This document shows, piece after piece, positions 49,613 through 57,831 of a stretch of DNA of 64,000 nt (its first letter is position 1; every line of letters starts with the position of its first letter). The notes beneath the pieces are model-generated. The model saw only the letters and a list, made by a program, of their open reading frames with translations, had not been told where the DNA came from and did not search any database. Origin of the DNA: Gaiellasilicea sp037721555 (GTDB taxonomy: Bacteria; Actinomycetota; Thermoleophilia; Gaiellales; Gaiellaceae); NCBI GenBank assembly GCA_037721555.1, contig JBBJOI010000007.1, forward strand, positions 1 through 64,000, given 5' to 3'. A program made the position numbers and the translations under genes.

Positions 49613-49905
49613 GCCTGCATCCGAACGAGGTGCTGCTCGCTCCGGTGGTCTCGGAGAAGAGCTACAGCCTGATCACCGACCGCAAGTACACGTTCAAGGT
49701 GCACAAGAATGCACACAAGACGCAGGTGCGGCAGGCCGTGGAGGAGCTCTTCGACGTCAAGGTCGAGAACGTAAACATCATCAGCGTGCAGGCAAAGCCG
49801 AAGCGGCGCGGGATGACGAAGGGAACGCGCCCCGGCTGGAAGAAGGCGATCGTGCAGCTGCGCGAGGGCCAGAAGATCGAGATCTTCGAAGGCGCACAAG
49901 TTTGA
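49609..49905 (+). CDS. rplW: 50S ribosomal protein L23
   Basis: A 98-residue tunnel-exit protein: NEVLLAPVVSEKSYSLITDR, YTFKVHKNAHKTQVRQAVEE and KPKRRGMTKGTRPGWKKAIV. It docks trigger factor and SRP. Translationally coupled to rplD. Confidence 0.95.
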   Translation: MSLHPNEVLLAPVVSEKSYSLITDRKYTFKVHKNAHKTQVRQAVEELFDVKVENVNIISVQAKPKRRGMTKGTRPGWKKAIVQLREGQKIEIFEGAQV

Positions 49906-49957
49906 TCGCGAGAAGTGCTGACGTAGCTCCCGCGATGAGCAACGAAAGGCAAAGCAG

Positions 49958-50800
49958 ATGGCACTGAGAAAATTTAAGCCAACAAGTCCCGGTAGGCGAT
50001 TCATGTCGGTCTCCTCCTTCGAGGAGGTCACGAAGACGCGCCCCGAGAAGAGCCTGACCGAGCCGCTGAAGAAGACAGGCGGCCGGAACAACAACGGCCG
50101 GATCACGACGCGTCACCAGGGTGGAGGCCACAAGCGCCGCTATCGCGTCGTCGATTTCAAGCGCGTCAAGGACGCAGTGCCGGCGAAGGTCGCAGCGATC
50201 GAGTACGACCCGAACCGGTCGGCGCGGATCGCTCTGCTCCACTACGTCGACGGCGCCAAGTCGTACATCCTGGCCCCGGCGCGGATCCGCGTTGGGGCCA
50301 CGGTCGAGTCCGGTCCTGCCGCCGACATCAAGCCCGGCAACGCGCTCCCGCTCGAGAACATCCCGACGGGCACGATGGTGCACAACGTTGAGCTGAAGCC
50401 GGGGCAGGGAGGCAAGATGGCCCGCTCCGCCGGCTCGAGTGTGCAACTCGTCGCGAAGGACTCGGGTTACGCCGTCCTCCGAGTTCCGTCGGGTGAGATG
50501 CGCCGCGTCCTGCTCACCTGTCGCGCAACTGTTGGCCAGGTAGGCAACAGCGACCACGAGAACCAGTCGATCGGCAAGGCCGGTCGCAATCGTTGGCTGG
50601 GCAAGCGCCCCGGAGTGCGCGGCTCGGCCATGAACCCCGTCGATCATCCGCACGGCGGCGGTGAGGGCAAGTCGAAGGGCGGCCGCCACCCGGTCACGCC
50701 GTGGGGCGTGCCGACGCTCGGCAAACGCACGCGCCGCAAGCACAAGGACTCCAACAAGCTGATCGTGCGCGGCCGCCGCCGCGGGAAGGACAAGCGGTAA
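49958..50800 (+). CDS. rplB: 50S ribosomal protein L2
   Basis: A 280-residue protein: ALRKFKPTSPGRRFMSVSSF, GGRNNNGRITTRHQGGGHKR, RVVDFKRVKDAVPAKVAAIE and the C-terminal PVDHPHGGGEGKSKGGRHPV with the peptidyl-transferase-proximal His. Standard length. Element copy B begins one base after the stop. Confidence 0.96.
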   Translation: MALRKFKPTSPGRRFMSVSSFEEVTKTRPEKSLTEPLKKTGGRNNNGRITTRHQGGGHKRRYRVVDFKRVKDAVPAKVAAIEYDPNRSARIALLHYVDGAKSYILAPARIRVGATVESGPAADIKPGNALPLENIPTGTMVHNVELKPGQGGKMARSAGSSVQLVAKDSGYAVLRVPSGEMRRVLLTCRATVGQVGNSDHENQSIGKAGRNRWLGKRPGVRGSAMNPVDHPHGGGEGKSKGGRHPVTPWGVPTLGKRTRRKHKDSNKLIVRGRRRGKDKR

Positions 50801-50801
50801 G

Positions 50802-50961
50802 TGGCTCTCCCGGAAACAATAGGAGCGTTTCTGCCGCGCGATCCGCGGCGCATTGCGTCGTCCTCAGTCGCGTGCGGGCTAACCAACCCGCATGCTCCCT
50901 GTGTCCTAGCACTGCGTGCGTCTCGCACGGCAGAAACGCGAAATCGTCACCAGGAGAGCCA
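50802..50961 (+). ncRNA. 160-nt structured intergenic element, copy B (before rpsS)
   Basis: Same length and orientation as the element at 44063-44222, also filling a gap between two ribosomal genes. Closing stem TGGCTCTCCCGG (50802-50813) with CCAGGAGAGCCA (50950-50961) has one mismatch. P2 is a perfect 12-bp stem, GCGTTTCTGCCG (50825-50836) with 50928-50939. The CTAACC-loop hairpin is GCGTGCGGG (50870-50878) with CCCGCATGC (50887-50895). A further CGTGCG-TCT-CGCACG hairpin lies near 50914-50928. AGGAG of rpsS is inside the closing stem. Confidence 0.65.
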
Positions 50962-50967
50962 CTAGCC

Positions 50968-51249
50968 ATGAGCAGATCTTCAAAGAAGGGGCCATTCATC
51001 GAGGGACGGCTGCTGAGCCGGATCGAGACGATGAACGCCGCGAACGAGAAGCGGATGATCCGCACCTGGTCGCGCTCGTCGACGATCTTCCCCGACATGG
51101 TCGGTCACACGATCGCGGTCCACGACGGCCGCAAGCACGTGCCCGTGTTCGTGAGCGAGCAGATGGTCGGGCACAAGCTCGGCGAGTTCGCGCCGACCCG
51201 GACGTTCCGCGGACACTCGGGCGATCGCAAGGCAACGGTGAAGCGGTAG
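50968..51249 (+). CDS. rpsS: 30S ribosomal protein S19
   Basis: A 93-residue protein: SRSSKKGPFIEGRLLSRIET, IRTWSRSSTIFPDMVGHTIA and EFAPTRTFRGHSGDRK. ATG at 50968; the AGGAG at 50951-50956 is held in the closing stem of the 160-nt element. Confidence 0.95.
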   Translation: MSRSSKKGPFIEGRLLSRIETMNAANEKRMIRTWSRSSTIFPDMVGHTIAVHDGRKHVPVFVSEQMVGHKLGEFAPTRTFRGHSGDRKATVKR

Positions 51250-51251
51250 CG

Positions 51252-51728
51252 ATGGCTCCCGTCGGAGACAAGGTGCTCGTGCGTGCGGAAGCGAAGTGGG
51301 TTCGCGTCTCGGCGCGGAAGGCGCGAGTCGTGCTCGAGCACATTCGCGGTCGCAGCGTGCCCGAGGCGCGGACCGTGCTCGCGTTCACCCAGCGCGCCGC
51401 CGCGCGGGAGATCGAGAAGATCCTTCGCTCCGCGGTCGCGAACGCCGAGGCGAATCACGGCCTCATCGGCGACGAGCTCGTGGTGGCCGCCGCCTACGCG
51501 AACGAGGGGCCGACGCTCAAGCGCTGGCGCCCGCGCGCCCGCGGGCGCGTCAACCGGATCTTCAAGCGCACGTCCCACATCACAGTGGTGCTCGGCGAGG
51601 ATCCGCGCGCGAATGACCAGCCGAAGCGCAGGCGGAGAGCGGCGCAGGCGCAAGCCGAACCGCCGACCCAGACCGCGAAGCCCAAGGTTTCGACCCGACG
51701 CAAGAAGAAGGAAGGAGTGGCTGCCTGA
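51252..51728 (+). CDS. rplV: 50S ribosomal protein L22
   Basis: A 158-residue protein. Residues 1-115 are L22 (KWVRVSARKARVVLEHIRGR, AVANAEANHGLIGDELVVAA, GPTLKRWRPRARGRVNRIFK). The last 40 residues are a basic Gln/Pro/Lys tail (AQAQAEPPTQTAKPK), a modest lineage-type extension. Two bases after rpsS and overlapping rpsC. Confidence 0.95.
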   Translation: MAPVGDKVLVRAEAKWVRVSARKARVVLEHIRGRSVPEARTVLAFTQRAAAREIEKILRSAVANAEANHGLIGDELVVAAAYANEGPTLKRWRPRARGRVNRIFKRTSHITVVLGEDPRANDQPKRRRRAAQAQAEPPTQTAKPKVSTRRKKKEGVAA

Positions 51729-52816
51729 TGGGCCAGAAAGTGCACCCCGGCGGCCTGAGGGTCGGCGTCATCCACGACTGGAAGTCCAACTGGTACGTCG
51801 GGAAGAAGGAGTTCCCGACCTACATCCTGGAGGACGTCCGGATCCGCGATCACATCAACGGCAAGCTCGGCCACGCCGGACTGTCGGACATCCTGATTCG
51901 CAAGGACAAGCAGCGGATCACGGTCGACATCTACACCGCGAGGCCAGGCATCGTGATCGGGAAGTCCGGGGTCGAGGTCGACGCGCTCCGCAAGGAGCTG
52001 CACGCGATCACCGGCAAGAACGTTCACATCAACATCAACGAGATCAAGCGGCCCGAGCTCGATGCGAAGCTCGTCGCTCAGTCGATCGCGGAGCAGCTGC
52101 AGAACCGCGTCAGCTTCCGGCGTGCGATGAAGCGCTCGCTCGCCTCGGCGATGCGCTCGGGCGCGCAGGGGATCAAGATCCAGTGCGGCGGCCGCCTCGG
52201 CGGCGGCGAAATGAGCCGCTCGGAGCGCTACACAGAGGGCCGCGTCCCGCTGCACACGATTCGCGCCGACATCGACTACGGCTTCTCCGAGGCGAAGACG
52301 ACCTACGGCCGGATCGGCGTCAAGGTCTGGATCAACAAGGGCGAGATCATGCCGGAGGGATTCGAGGGTGTCACGACCGGTAAGGACACGCGTCTCGGCG
52401 ACCAGGATCAGGCTCGCCGCAAGCGAGGCGGCTCAGCCGAAGGGCTCGGCGCTTCGCGCGAGAGCGGTCGCGGGCGCAGCCAGGATCGCGAGGGGCTCGG
52501 CCTGGTCAAGCGGCCACGCCGGCCCGGAGGCGGTAGGCCTGGCGCCCCCGGTGGTGGCGGCGGCGCGCGTCCAGGTAGCCGCGGTCGCCCGGCGGGCGGG
52601 GGTCGGCCGCCGGCCGACCGCGCACGCGGTCAGGACAACGTCGAAAGTCCGCGCACCGACGAGAGCGCCCGCTCGGCCGAAGGTCGCGAGCAGCCGGTGA
52701 TTGAGCCGCAGGTCGAGACGACTCCGGCTCCGGTCGCCGACGCGCCCGACACGACGACGACGAAGCAGCAGACGGAAGATCCGACGAAGCTCGACGACTC
52801 TGGGGCGAAAGGCTAG
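51728..52816 (+). CDS. rpsC: 30S ribosomal protein S3 with long C-terminal extension
   Basis: A 362-residue protein. Residues 1-215 are S3: MGQKVHPGGLRVGVIHDWKS, the KH domain with PGIVIGKSGVEVDALRKEL, and the C-domain with GRLGGGEMSRSERYTEGRVP. From about 218 a disordered extension follows: first Arg/Gly-rich (RRPGGGRPGAPGGGGGARPG), then acidic with Thr/Pro. Typical S3 is 210-275 residues. The extension would protrude from the mRNA entry channel side. Confidence 0.94.
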   Translation: MGQKVHPGGLRVGVIHDWKSNWYVGKKEFPTYILEDVRIRDHINGKLGHAGLSDILIRKDKQRITVDIYTARPGIVIGKSGVEVDALRKELHAITGKNVHININEIKRPELDAKLVAQSIAEQLQNRVSFRRAMKRSLASAMRSGAQGIKIQCGGRLGGGEMSRSERYTEGRVPLHTIRADIDYGFSEAKTTYGRIGVKVWINKGEIMPEGFEGVTTGKDTRLGDQDQARRKRGGSAEGLGASRESGRGRSQDREGLGLVKRPRRPGGGRPGAPGGGGGARPGSRGRPAGGGRPPADRARGQDNVESPRTDESARSAEGREQPVIEPQVETTPAPVADAPDTTTTKQQTEDPTKLDDSGAKG

Positions 52817-52818
52817 CC

Positions 52819-53244
52819 ATGCTCCTTCCGAAGAAGGTCAAGTTCCGCAAGGTCCATCGCGGCCGCCGTCGCGGCGTCTCGCGCGGACAATCCGAGGTCC
52901 AGTTCGGCGACTACGGGATCAAGTCCCTCGAGAACGGGTGGCTCACGAACCGTCAGATCGAGGCCGCCCGAATCGCGATGACCCGCAAGATCAAGCGCGG
53001 CGGCAAGGTCTGGATCAACGTCTTCCCCGACAAGTCGGTCACCCAGAAGCCGGCCGAGACGCGCATGGGCTCGGGCAAGGGCTCGCCCGAGCACTGGGTG
53101 GCGGTCATCAAACCGGGACGAGTCATGTTCGAGCTGGCCGGTGTGCCGGAGCCGCTCGCGAAGGAAGCCCTGAGGCTCGCGGCGCAGAAGCTGCCGGTCA
53201 GATCGAAGTTCGTGAAGCGGGAGGCGGATCTCTTTGAAAGCTAG
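52819..53244 (+). CDS. rplP: 50S ribosomal protein L16
   Basis: A 141-residue protein near the A site: MLLPKKVKFRKVHRGRRRGV, QIEAARIAMTRKIKRGGKVW and ETRMGSGKGSPEHWVAVIKP. Standard length. Its last 11 bp overlap rpmC. Confidence 0.96.
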   Translation: MLLPKKVKFRKVHRGRRRGVSRGQSEVQFGDYGIKSLENGWLTNRQIEAARIAMTRKIKRGGKVWINVFPDKSVTQKPAETRMGSGKGSPEHWVAVIKPGRVMFELAGVPEPLAKEALRLAAQKLPVRSKFVKREADLFES

Positions 53245-53458
53245 CCAGCTCCGAGACCTGAGCGACGACGAGCTCGCGCGCAAGATGGGCGAGACCCGGC
53301 AGGAGCTCTTCAACCTGCGCTTCCAGTCGGCAACCGGTGCGCTCGAGAACAGCGCCCGGCTCCGGACGGCGAAGCGTGAGATCGCCCGCATCCTGACCAT
53401 CCGGCACGAGCGAGACGCGCGTGCCGCACGAGGACGAGGAATGACGCGCAATGGCTGA
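53234..53458 (+). CDS. rpmC: 50S ribosomal protein L29
   Basis: A 74-residue helical protein: LRDLSDDELARKMGETRQEL, FNLRFQSATGALENSARLRT, AKREIARILTIRHER. TTG start inside rplP. A short basic tail (RDARAARGRGMTRNG) extends beyond the usual end and overlaps rpsQ. Confidence 0.92.
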   Translation: MKASQLRDLSDDELARKMGETRQELFNLRFQSATGALENSARLRTAKREIARILTIRHERDARAARGRGMTRNG

Positions 53459-54377
53459 GAACGAGACGAACGAGAACGAGAACGAGAACGAGCGCGACGG
53501 GACGCCGGCCGGCGAAACTCCGGAGGCTGTTGCACCAGCCGTTGACGAGGGCGAGCCGACGGTGGCTGTCGGCGTCGAGGCCAACGAGGCGCAAGCGGAG
53601 CCCGCTGTCGAGGCCCCCGCTGTAGTGGAGCCCGCGGCGGAAGGTGTGGTCGCCGAGGGTGTGCCGCCGGCCGATGAGGCGATGATCGAGGTGCCTGAGC
53701 GAACGCCGCCTGCAGCGGGCGCGGTCGAGGCTGCGGCCCCGGAGAACGTCGACACCGAAGCCGTCGAAGCTTCCCTCGCGCCAGACGTCCAGCCCGACGT
53801 CGACGCGGAGACGCCCGCCGTCCCGGCCGCCGAGGCAGCGGAGGAGCCGGCCGCGGAGACCGAGCCGGCGCCGTCTGTCGAGCCCGCGCCGCCTGTCGAG
53901 CCCGCGCCGCCTGTCGAGCCGGCACCGCCTGTCGAGCCGGCACCGCCTGCAGTTGCGGCGCTCGCCGCACCGGCAGTACCGGCCGCACCGGCACAGCAGT
54001 CCGGGCCGAAGCCCAAGCGGAAGCGTCTGCCGCGCCCGCTGCGGCGGCAGCGGCCGACGCCCAAGCGTGGCGGGGCAACGGGTGGCGCTCGGAAGCCGAT
54101 CGTGCGTCTGCCGAAGCCGGAGGGTGAGCGCGGACGCCGGAACGAGTTGCAGGGAACCGTCGTGTCCGCGGCGATGGACAAGACGATCGTCGTCAAGGTC
54201 AATACGATCAAGGCGCACCGGCGCTACCTGAAGGTCGTGCGGCGCTCGACGAAGTTCCACGCGCACGACGAGCGGAACCAGGCGAAACCCGGGGACGTCG
54301 TCCGCATCGTCGAGACGCGCCCGCTGTCGAAGACGAAGAACTGGCGTCTCTCCGAGATCGTGGTGGCCGCGAAGTGA
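53451..54377 (+). CDS. rpsQ: 30S ribosomal protein S17 with very long N-terminal extension
   Basis: A 308-residue protein where S17 is usually 80-110. The S17 OB-fold is the last 80 residues (LQGTVVSAAMDKTIVVKVNT, RYLKVVRRSTKFHAHDE, KPGDVVRIVETRPLSKTKNW). Residues 1-185 are acidic Ala/Pro/Glu/Val-rich with EPAPPV repeats (DNA period 18 bp near 53875-53950). Residues about 190-225 are strongly basic (GPKPKRKRLPRPLRRQRPT). The frame is continuous. The ATG at 53451 is followed by ENETNENENENER; an internal start near the S17 domain is possible but none has an obvious ribosome binding site. Confidence 0.88.
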   Translation: MAENETNENENENERDGTPAGETPEAVAPAVDEGEPTVAVGVEANEAQAEPAVEAPAVVEPAAEGVVAEGVPPADEAMIEVPERTPPAAGAVEAAAPENVDTEAVEASLAPDVQPDVDAETPAVPAAEAAEEPAAETEPAPSVEPAPPVEPAPPVEPAPPVEPAPPAVAALAAPAVPAAPAQQSGPKPKRKRLPRPLRRQRPTPKRGGATGGARKPIVRLPKPEGERGRRNELQGTVVSAAMDKTIVVKVNTIKAHRRYLKVVRRSTKFHAHDERNQAKPGDVVRIVETRPLSKTKNWRLSEIVVAAK

Positions 54378-54393
54378 TGTCAGGAGGCGGTCA

Positions 54394-54762
54394 GTGATCC
54401 AGCAAGAGAGCCGACTCCGCGTCGCCGACAACACCGGCGCGCGCGAGCTACTCTGTATCCGGGTGATGGGCGGCTCGCGCCGCCGCTACGCCCGGGTCGG
54501 CGACGTCATCGTCGGGACGGTGAAGTCGGCGACGCCGCAGGGTGCGGTCAAGAAGGGCGAGGTCGTGAAGGCGGTCGTCGTCCGGACGAAGAAGCCCTAC
54601 GGACGCAACGACGGCACCCAGATCGCGTTCGACGAGAACGCGGCGGTGATCATCGACAACGCACGCAACCCGCGGGGGACACGCATCTTCGGACCGGTCG
54701 CCCGTGAGCTCCGCGAGAAGAACTTCATGAAGATCGTCAGCCTGGCTCCTGAGGTGCTCTGA
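54394..54762 (+). CDS. rplN: 50S ribosomal protein L14
   Basis: A 122-residue protein: MIQQESRLRVADNTGARELL, VVVRTKKPYGRNDGTQIAFD and NPRGTRIFGPVARELREKNF. GTG start after AGGAGG. Standard length. Confidence 0.96.
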   Translation: MIQQESRLRVADNTGARELLCIRVMGGSRRRYARVGDVIVGTVKSATPQGAVKKGEVVKAVVVRTKKPYGRNDGTQIAFDENAAVIIDNARNPRGTRIFGPVARELREKNFMKIVSLAPEVL

Positions 54763-54765
54763 GAC

Positions 54766-55137
54766 ATGACAGTGAAACTGAAGATCAAGAAGGGCGATCT
54801 CGTGCAGATCCTTGCCGGTAAGGATCGCGGGAAACAGGGTCGCGTGCTCGAGGCACGTCCGAGCGACCGGCGCGTGATCGTCGAGAACCTGAACGTGATC
54901 ACCCGGCACACGCGCCCGAAGCCGCTGCGCGACTCGAGTCGCATGGGCGGGACGCAGATGGCGCCGGGCGGCCGCATCGAAAAGGCGGCTCCGGTCGACG
55001 TCTCCAATGTGATGCTTGTCTGCCCGATCTGCAAGCTGCCGAGCCGCGTCGGGATGAAGGAGAAGGAGATCAAGGGCGAGATCGTCCGCGTTCGGGTCTG
55101 CAAACGCGATGGCTGCGGCCAGGAGATCGACAAGTGA
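54766..55137 (+). CDS. rplX: 50S ribosomal protein L24 with C-terminal four-Cys motif
   Basis: A 123-residue protein. The KOW part is standard (IKKGDLVQILAGKDRGKQGR, MAPGGRIEKAAPVDVSNVML). The C-terminal part has CPIC and then CKRDGC, a plausible zinc site in the region that normally carries PTRVG (here PSRVG). Overlaps rplE. Confidence 0.94.
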   Translation: MTVKLKIKKGDLVQILAGKDRGKQGRVLEARPSDRRVIVENLNVITRHTRPKPLRDSSRMGGTQMAPGGRIEKAAPVDVSNVMLVCPICKLPSRVGMKEKEIKGEIVRVRVCKRDGCGQEIDK

Positions 55138-55712
55138 GCGCCGTCCAGACCTACAGCCCGCGGCTCAAGGATCGCTATGAGGAGCTCCGCCCGCAGCTTC
55201 AGGCAGACCTCGGCTTCGACTCCATCATGCAGGTGCCGCGGATCGAGAAGATCACGCTCAACATGGGTGTCGGTGATGCCAAGACCGACGCGAAGGCGCT
55301 CGACGCCGCTGTCGAGGACCTGACGACGATCGCCGGCCAGCGTGCGCAGGTGCGCAAGGCGCGGAAGTCGATCGCGGCGTTCAAGCTGCGGGAGGGAATG
55401 GCCGTGGGAGCCAAGGTGACCCTTCGCGGTGCCCGCATGTATGAGTTTCTCGACCGACTCGTCTCGATCGCGCTCCCCCGTATCCGCGACTTCCGAGGCC
55501 TCAACCTGCGGTCGTTCGACGGCCGCGGCAACTACTCCCTGGGTGTGCGCGAGCAGGTGATCTTTCCCGAGATCGACTACGACTCGGTGGCGACGGTCCG
55601 GGGCTTCGACGTGACCATCACGACAACGGCGGAGACGGATGAGCATGCGCTTGCGCTGCTGCGCGCCCTTGGGCTGCCGTTCGTCCGCTCAGATGCAGAA
55701 GGAGAAAGCTAG
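55134..55712 (+). CDS. rplE: 50S ribosomal protein L5
   Basis: A 192-residue 5S-rRNA-binding protein: PRIEKITLNMGVGDAKTDAK, ITGQRAQ-type segment IAGQRAQVRKARKSIAAFKL, REGMAVGAKVTLRGARMYEF and GVREQVIFPEIDYD. GTG start overlapping rplX. Confidence 0.96.
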   Translation: MSAVQTYSPRLKDRYEELRPQLQADLGFDSIMQVPRIEKITLNMGVGDAKTDAKALDAAVEDLTTIAGQRAQVRKARKSIAAFKLREGMAVGAKVTLRGARMYEFLDRLVSIALPRIRDFRGLNLRSFDGRGNYSLGVREQVIFPEIDYDSVATVRGFDVTITTTAETDEHALALLRALGLPFVRSDAEGES

Positions 55713-55716
55713 ATAG

Positions 55717-55902
55717 ATGGCCAAGAAATCGCTCGTCGTCAAGCAGGCGCGCACGCCGCGCTACAAGGTGCGGGGCTACTCCCGGTGCAACCGGTGTGGG
55801 CGTCCGCGCGCCGTCTTCAAGAAGTTCGGTCTCTGCCGGATCTGCCTGCGCGAGCTCGCGCATCAGGGCGCGATTCCCGGCATGACGAAGAGCAGCTGGT
55901 AG
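55717..55902 (+). CDS. rpsZ: 30S ribosomal protein S14, zinc type (S14Z)
   Basis: A 61-residue protein: MAKKSLVVKQARTPRYKVRG, YSRCNRCGRPRAVFKKFGLC, RICLRELAHQGAIPGMTKSS. CNRC and CRIC form the zinc site. This is the short essential form found in spc operons of actinobacteria and firmicutes. Confidence 0.96.
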   Translation: MAKKSLVVKQARTPRYKVRGYSRCNRCGRPRAVFKKFGLCRICLRELAHQGAIPGMTKSSW

Positions 55903-55923
55903 AGCGGGGGGGGTGGAGACAGG

Positions 55924-56319
55924 ATGCTGACCGACCCGATCGCTGACATGCTGACGCGGATCCGCAACGCCAACAAGGCGATGCACGACACCGCGCAGAT
56001 GCCCACTTCTCGCATGAAGGAGGAGATCGCCCGCGTGCTGCGGGACGAGGGCTACATCAAGGATTTCCGTGTCGTCGAGGGTACGCCGTACTCGAACCTC
56101 GTGATCGAGCTCAAGTTCGGCAAGAACCGCCAGCGCGTGATCACTGGCGTCAAGCGCGTCTCGCGGCCGGGCCGTCGCATCTATGCGGGCAAAGACCGCC
56201 TGCCGCGCGTGCTCGGCGGCCTCGGTACGGCAATCCTGTCCACGTCGACCGGGCTCGTCACGAGCCGCCAAGCCGCGGAGCGCGGCATCGGCGGCGAAGT
56301 GATCGCCTTCGTCTGGTAG
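55924..56319 (+). CDS. rpsH: 30S ribosomal protein S8
   Basis: A 131-residue protein: TDPIADMLTRIRNANKAMHD, GYIKDFRVVEGTPYSNLVIE and the C-terminal STSTGLVTSRQAAERGIGGE. In E. coli S8 represses the spc operon; no site was verified here. Confidence 0.96.
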   Translation: MLTDPIADMLTRIRNANKAMHDTAQMPTSRMKEEIARVLRDEGYIKDFRVVEGTPYSNLVIELKFGKNRQRVITGVKRVSRPGRRIYAGKDRLPRVLGGLGTAILSTSTGLVTSRQAAERGIGGEVIAFVW

Positions 56320-56327
56320 GTAGTCCG

Positions 56328-56861
56328 ATGAGCCGCATCGGCAGAAAGCCGATCGACGTTCCGGCGACGGTGTCCGTTGCGCTTGCGCCCGGGCGAGTGC
56401 AGGTGAACGGCCCGCTCGGCGAGCTGTCTCAGACGGTACCCCAGCGCATGAAGATCGAGCAGGGCGACGGTGAGATCTTCGTCTCCCGGCCCACGGAGCG
56501 AGGCGAGGATCGGGCGCTGCACGGCCTGACGCGGACGCTGATCGCGAACATGGTCGAGGGCGTCACGAAGGGCTTCGAGAAGAACCTGGAGATACAGGGC
56601 GTGGGCTACCGCGCGTCCCTGCGCGGAACCGACCTCGAGCTCAACGTGGGCTACTCCCACCCGGTGGTGTTGAAGCCGCGAACGGGAATCACCTTCGAGG
56701 TGCCGGCACCGACCCAGGTCGTCATCAAGGGCACCGACAAGCAGCAGGTCGGCCAGACAGCCGCTGAGGTACGCGCGGTGCGTCCTCCTGAGCCGTACAA
56801 GGGCAAAGGCATTCGTTACCAGGGAGAGGTCGTCCGCAGAAAGGTCGGGAAGCGAGCATGA
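56328..56861 (+). CDS. rplF: 50S ribosomal protein L6
   Basis: A 177-residue protein: SRIGRKPIDVPATVSVALAP, GLTRTLIANMVEGVTKGFEK, LEIQGVGYRASLRGTDLELN and PEPYKGKGIRYQGEVVRRKV. Standard length. ATGA overlap with rplR. Confidence 0.96.
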   Translation: MSRIGRKPIDVPATVSVALAPGRVQVNGPLGELSQTVPQRMKIEQGDGEIFVSRPTERGEDRALHGLTRTLIANMVEGVTKGFEKNLEIQGVGYRASLRGTDLELNVGYSHPVVLKPRTGITFEVPAPTQVVIKGTDKQQVGQTAAEVRAVRPPEPYKGKGIRYQGEVVRRKVGKRA

Positions 56862-57214
56862 GCACCGTCACCACGCGTCAGGCGCGAGAGCGCCGTCATC
56901 GCCGGATCCGCGGGAAGGTCGCCGGTACCGCCGAGCGTCCCCGCCTGGCCGTCTTTCGCTCGAACAAGGGCATCTTCGCCCAACTGATCGACGATGGAGA
57001 TGGCCGCACAATTGCAGGCGCTAGCTGGCTCGGCCTCGGTAGCTCGTTCAAGGGCTCGAAGTCGGAGCAGGCAGCGGCGGTCGGCAAGGCCGTCGCGGAG
57101 GCTGCAAAGCGGGCCGGCGTCGAATCCGTCGTCTTCGATCGCGGCGGCTACCTGTACCACGGACGCGTCAAGGCGCTCGCCGATGGCGCGCGCGAGGGAG
57201 GACTGAGGTTTTGA
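56858..57214 (+). CDS. rplR: 50S ribosomal protein L18
   Basis: A 118-residue protein: RRHRRIRGKVAGTAERPRLA, VFRSNKGIFAQLIDDGDGRT and AAKRAGVESVVFDRGGYLYH. Binds 5S rRNA with L5. ATGA overlaps on both sides. Confidence 0.95.
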   Translation: MSTVTTRQARERRHRRIRGKVAGTAERPRLAVFRSNKGIFAQLIDDGDGRTIAGASWLGLGSSFKGSKSEQAAAVGKAVAEAAKRAGVESVVFDRGGYLYHGRVKALADGAREGGLRF

Positions 57215-57831
57215 GCACTGTCGAGCGTGAGGTGATCGCCCGGGAGGAAGTTCGCGAGCTCAAGGAGCGCGTGATCGAGATCAACCGCGTCGCCAAGGTC
57301 GTCAAGGGAGGCCGGCGCTTCTCGTTCACGGCGCTCGTCGTCATAGGTGACGAGGTCGACCGCGTCGGCGTCGGCTATGGAAAGGCGCGCGAGGTTCCGC
57401 TCGCCATCTCGAAGGCGGTCGACGATGCCAAGAAGAATCTCTTCTCCGTGCCGAAGCACGGGACGACCGTCACCCACGAGATCCTCGGCGTCTTCGACGC
57501 CGCTAGGGTGTTCATCCGGCCTGCCTCCGAGGGAACCGGCGTGATCGCCGGTGGCGGCGTGCGTGCAGTCCTCGAGCTCGCCGGGATCCGCGACGTGCTG
57601 GCCAAGAGTCTCGGCACGACGAACCCGATCAACATGGCGAAGGCGACGGTCGACGGGCTGAAGAAGCTCCGCCGGCCCGAGGATGTCGCGCGAATGCGCG
57701 GCAAGACGATCGCCGAGATCCTTCCCCTGTCGAACGCACGCGCGGCCGAGCTGCGGGCGCGGTCGGCCGAGGCCGACGCGCCGGTGGCGAGCGAGCCGCA
57801 GCCTGTGACGCTGGAGGCCGACCAGTCGTGA
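57211..57831 (+). CDS. rpsE: 30S ribosomal protein S5
   Basis: A 206-residue protein: LKERVIEINRVAKVVKGGRR, FSFTALVVIGDEVDRVGVGY, RPASEGTGVIAGGGVRAVLE and GIRDVLAKSLGTTNPINMAK. TTG start inside the rplR end. A Glu/Ala/Pro tail of about 30 residues follows the core. Confidence 0.96.
   Translation: MSTVEREVIAREEVRELKERVIEINRVAKVVKGGRRFSFTALVVIGDEVDRVGVGYGKAREVPLAISKAVDDAKKNLFSVPKHGTTVTHEILGVFDAARVFIRPASEGTGVIAGGGVRAVLELAGIRDVLAKSLGTTNPINMAKATVDGLKKLRRPEDVARMRGKTIAEILPLSNARAAELRARSAEADAPVASEPQPVTLEADQS

Noticed and set aside
53875..53950. 18-bp period repeat in rpsQ
   Set aside because: In-frame EPAPPV repeats of the S17 extension, not a mobile or CRISPR element.
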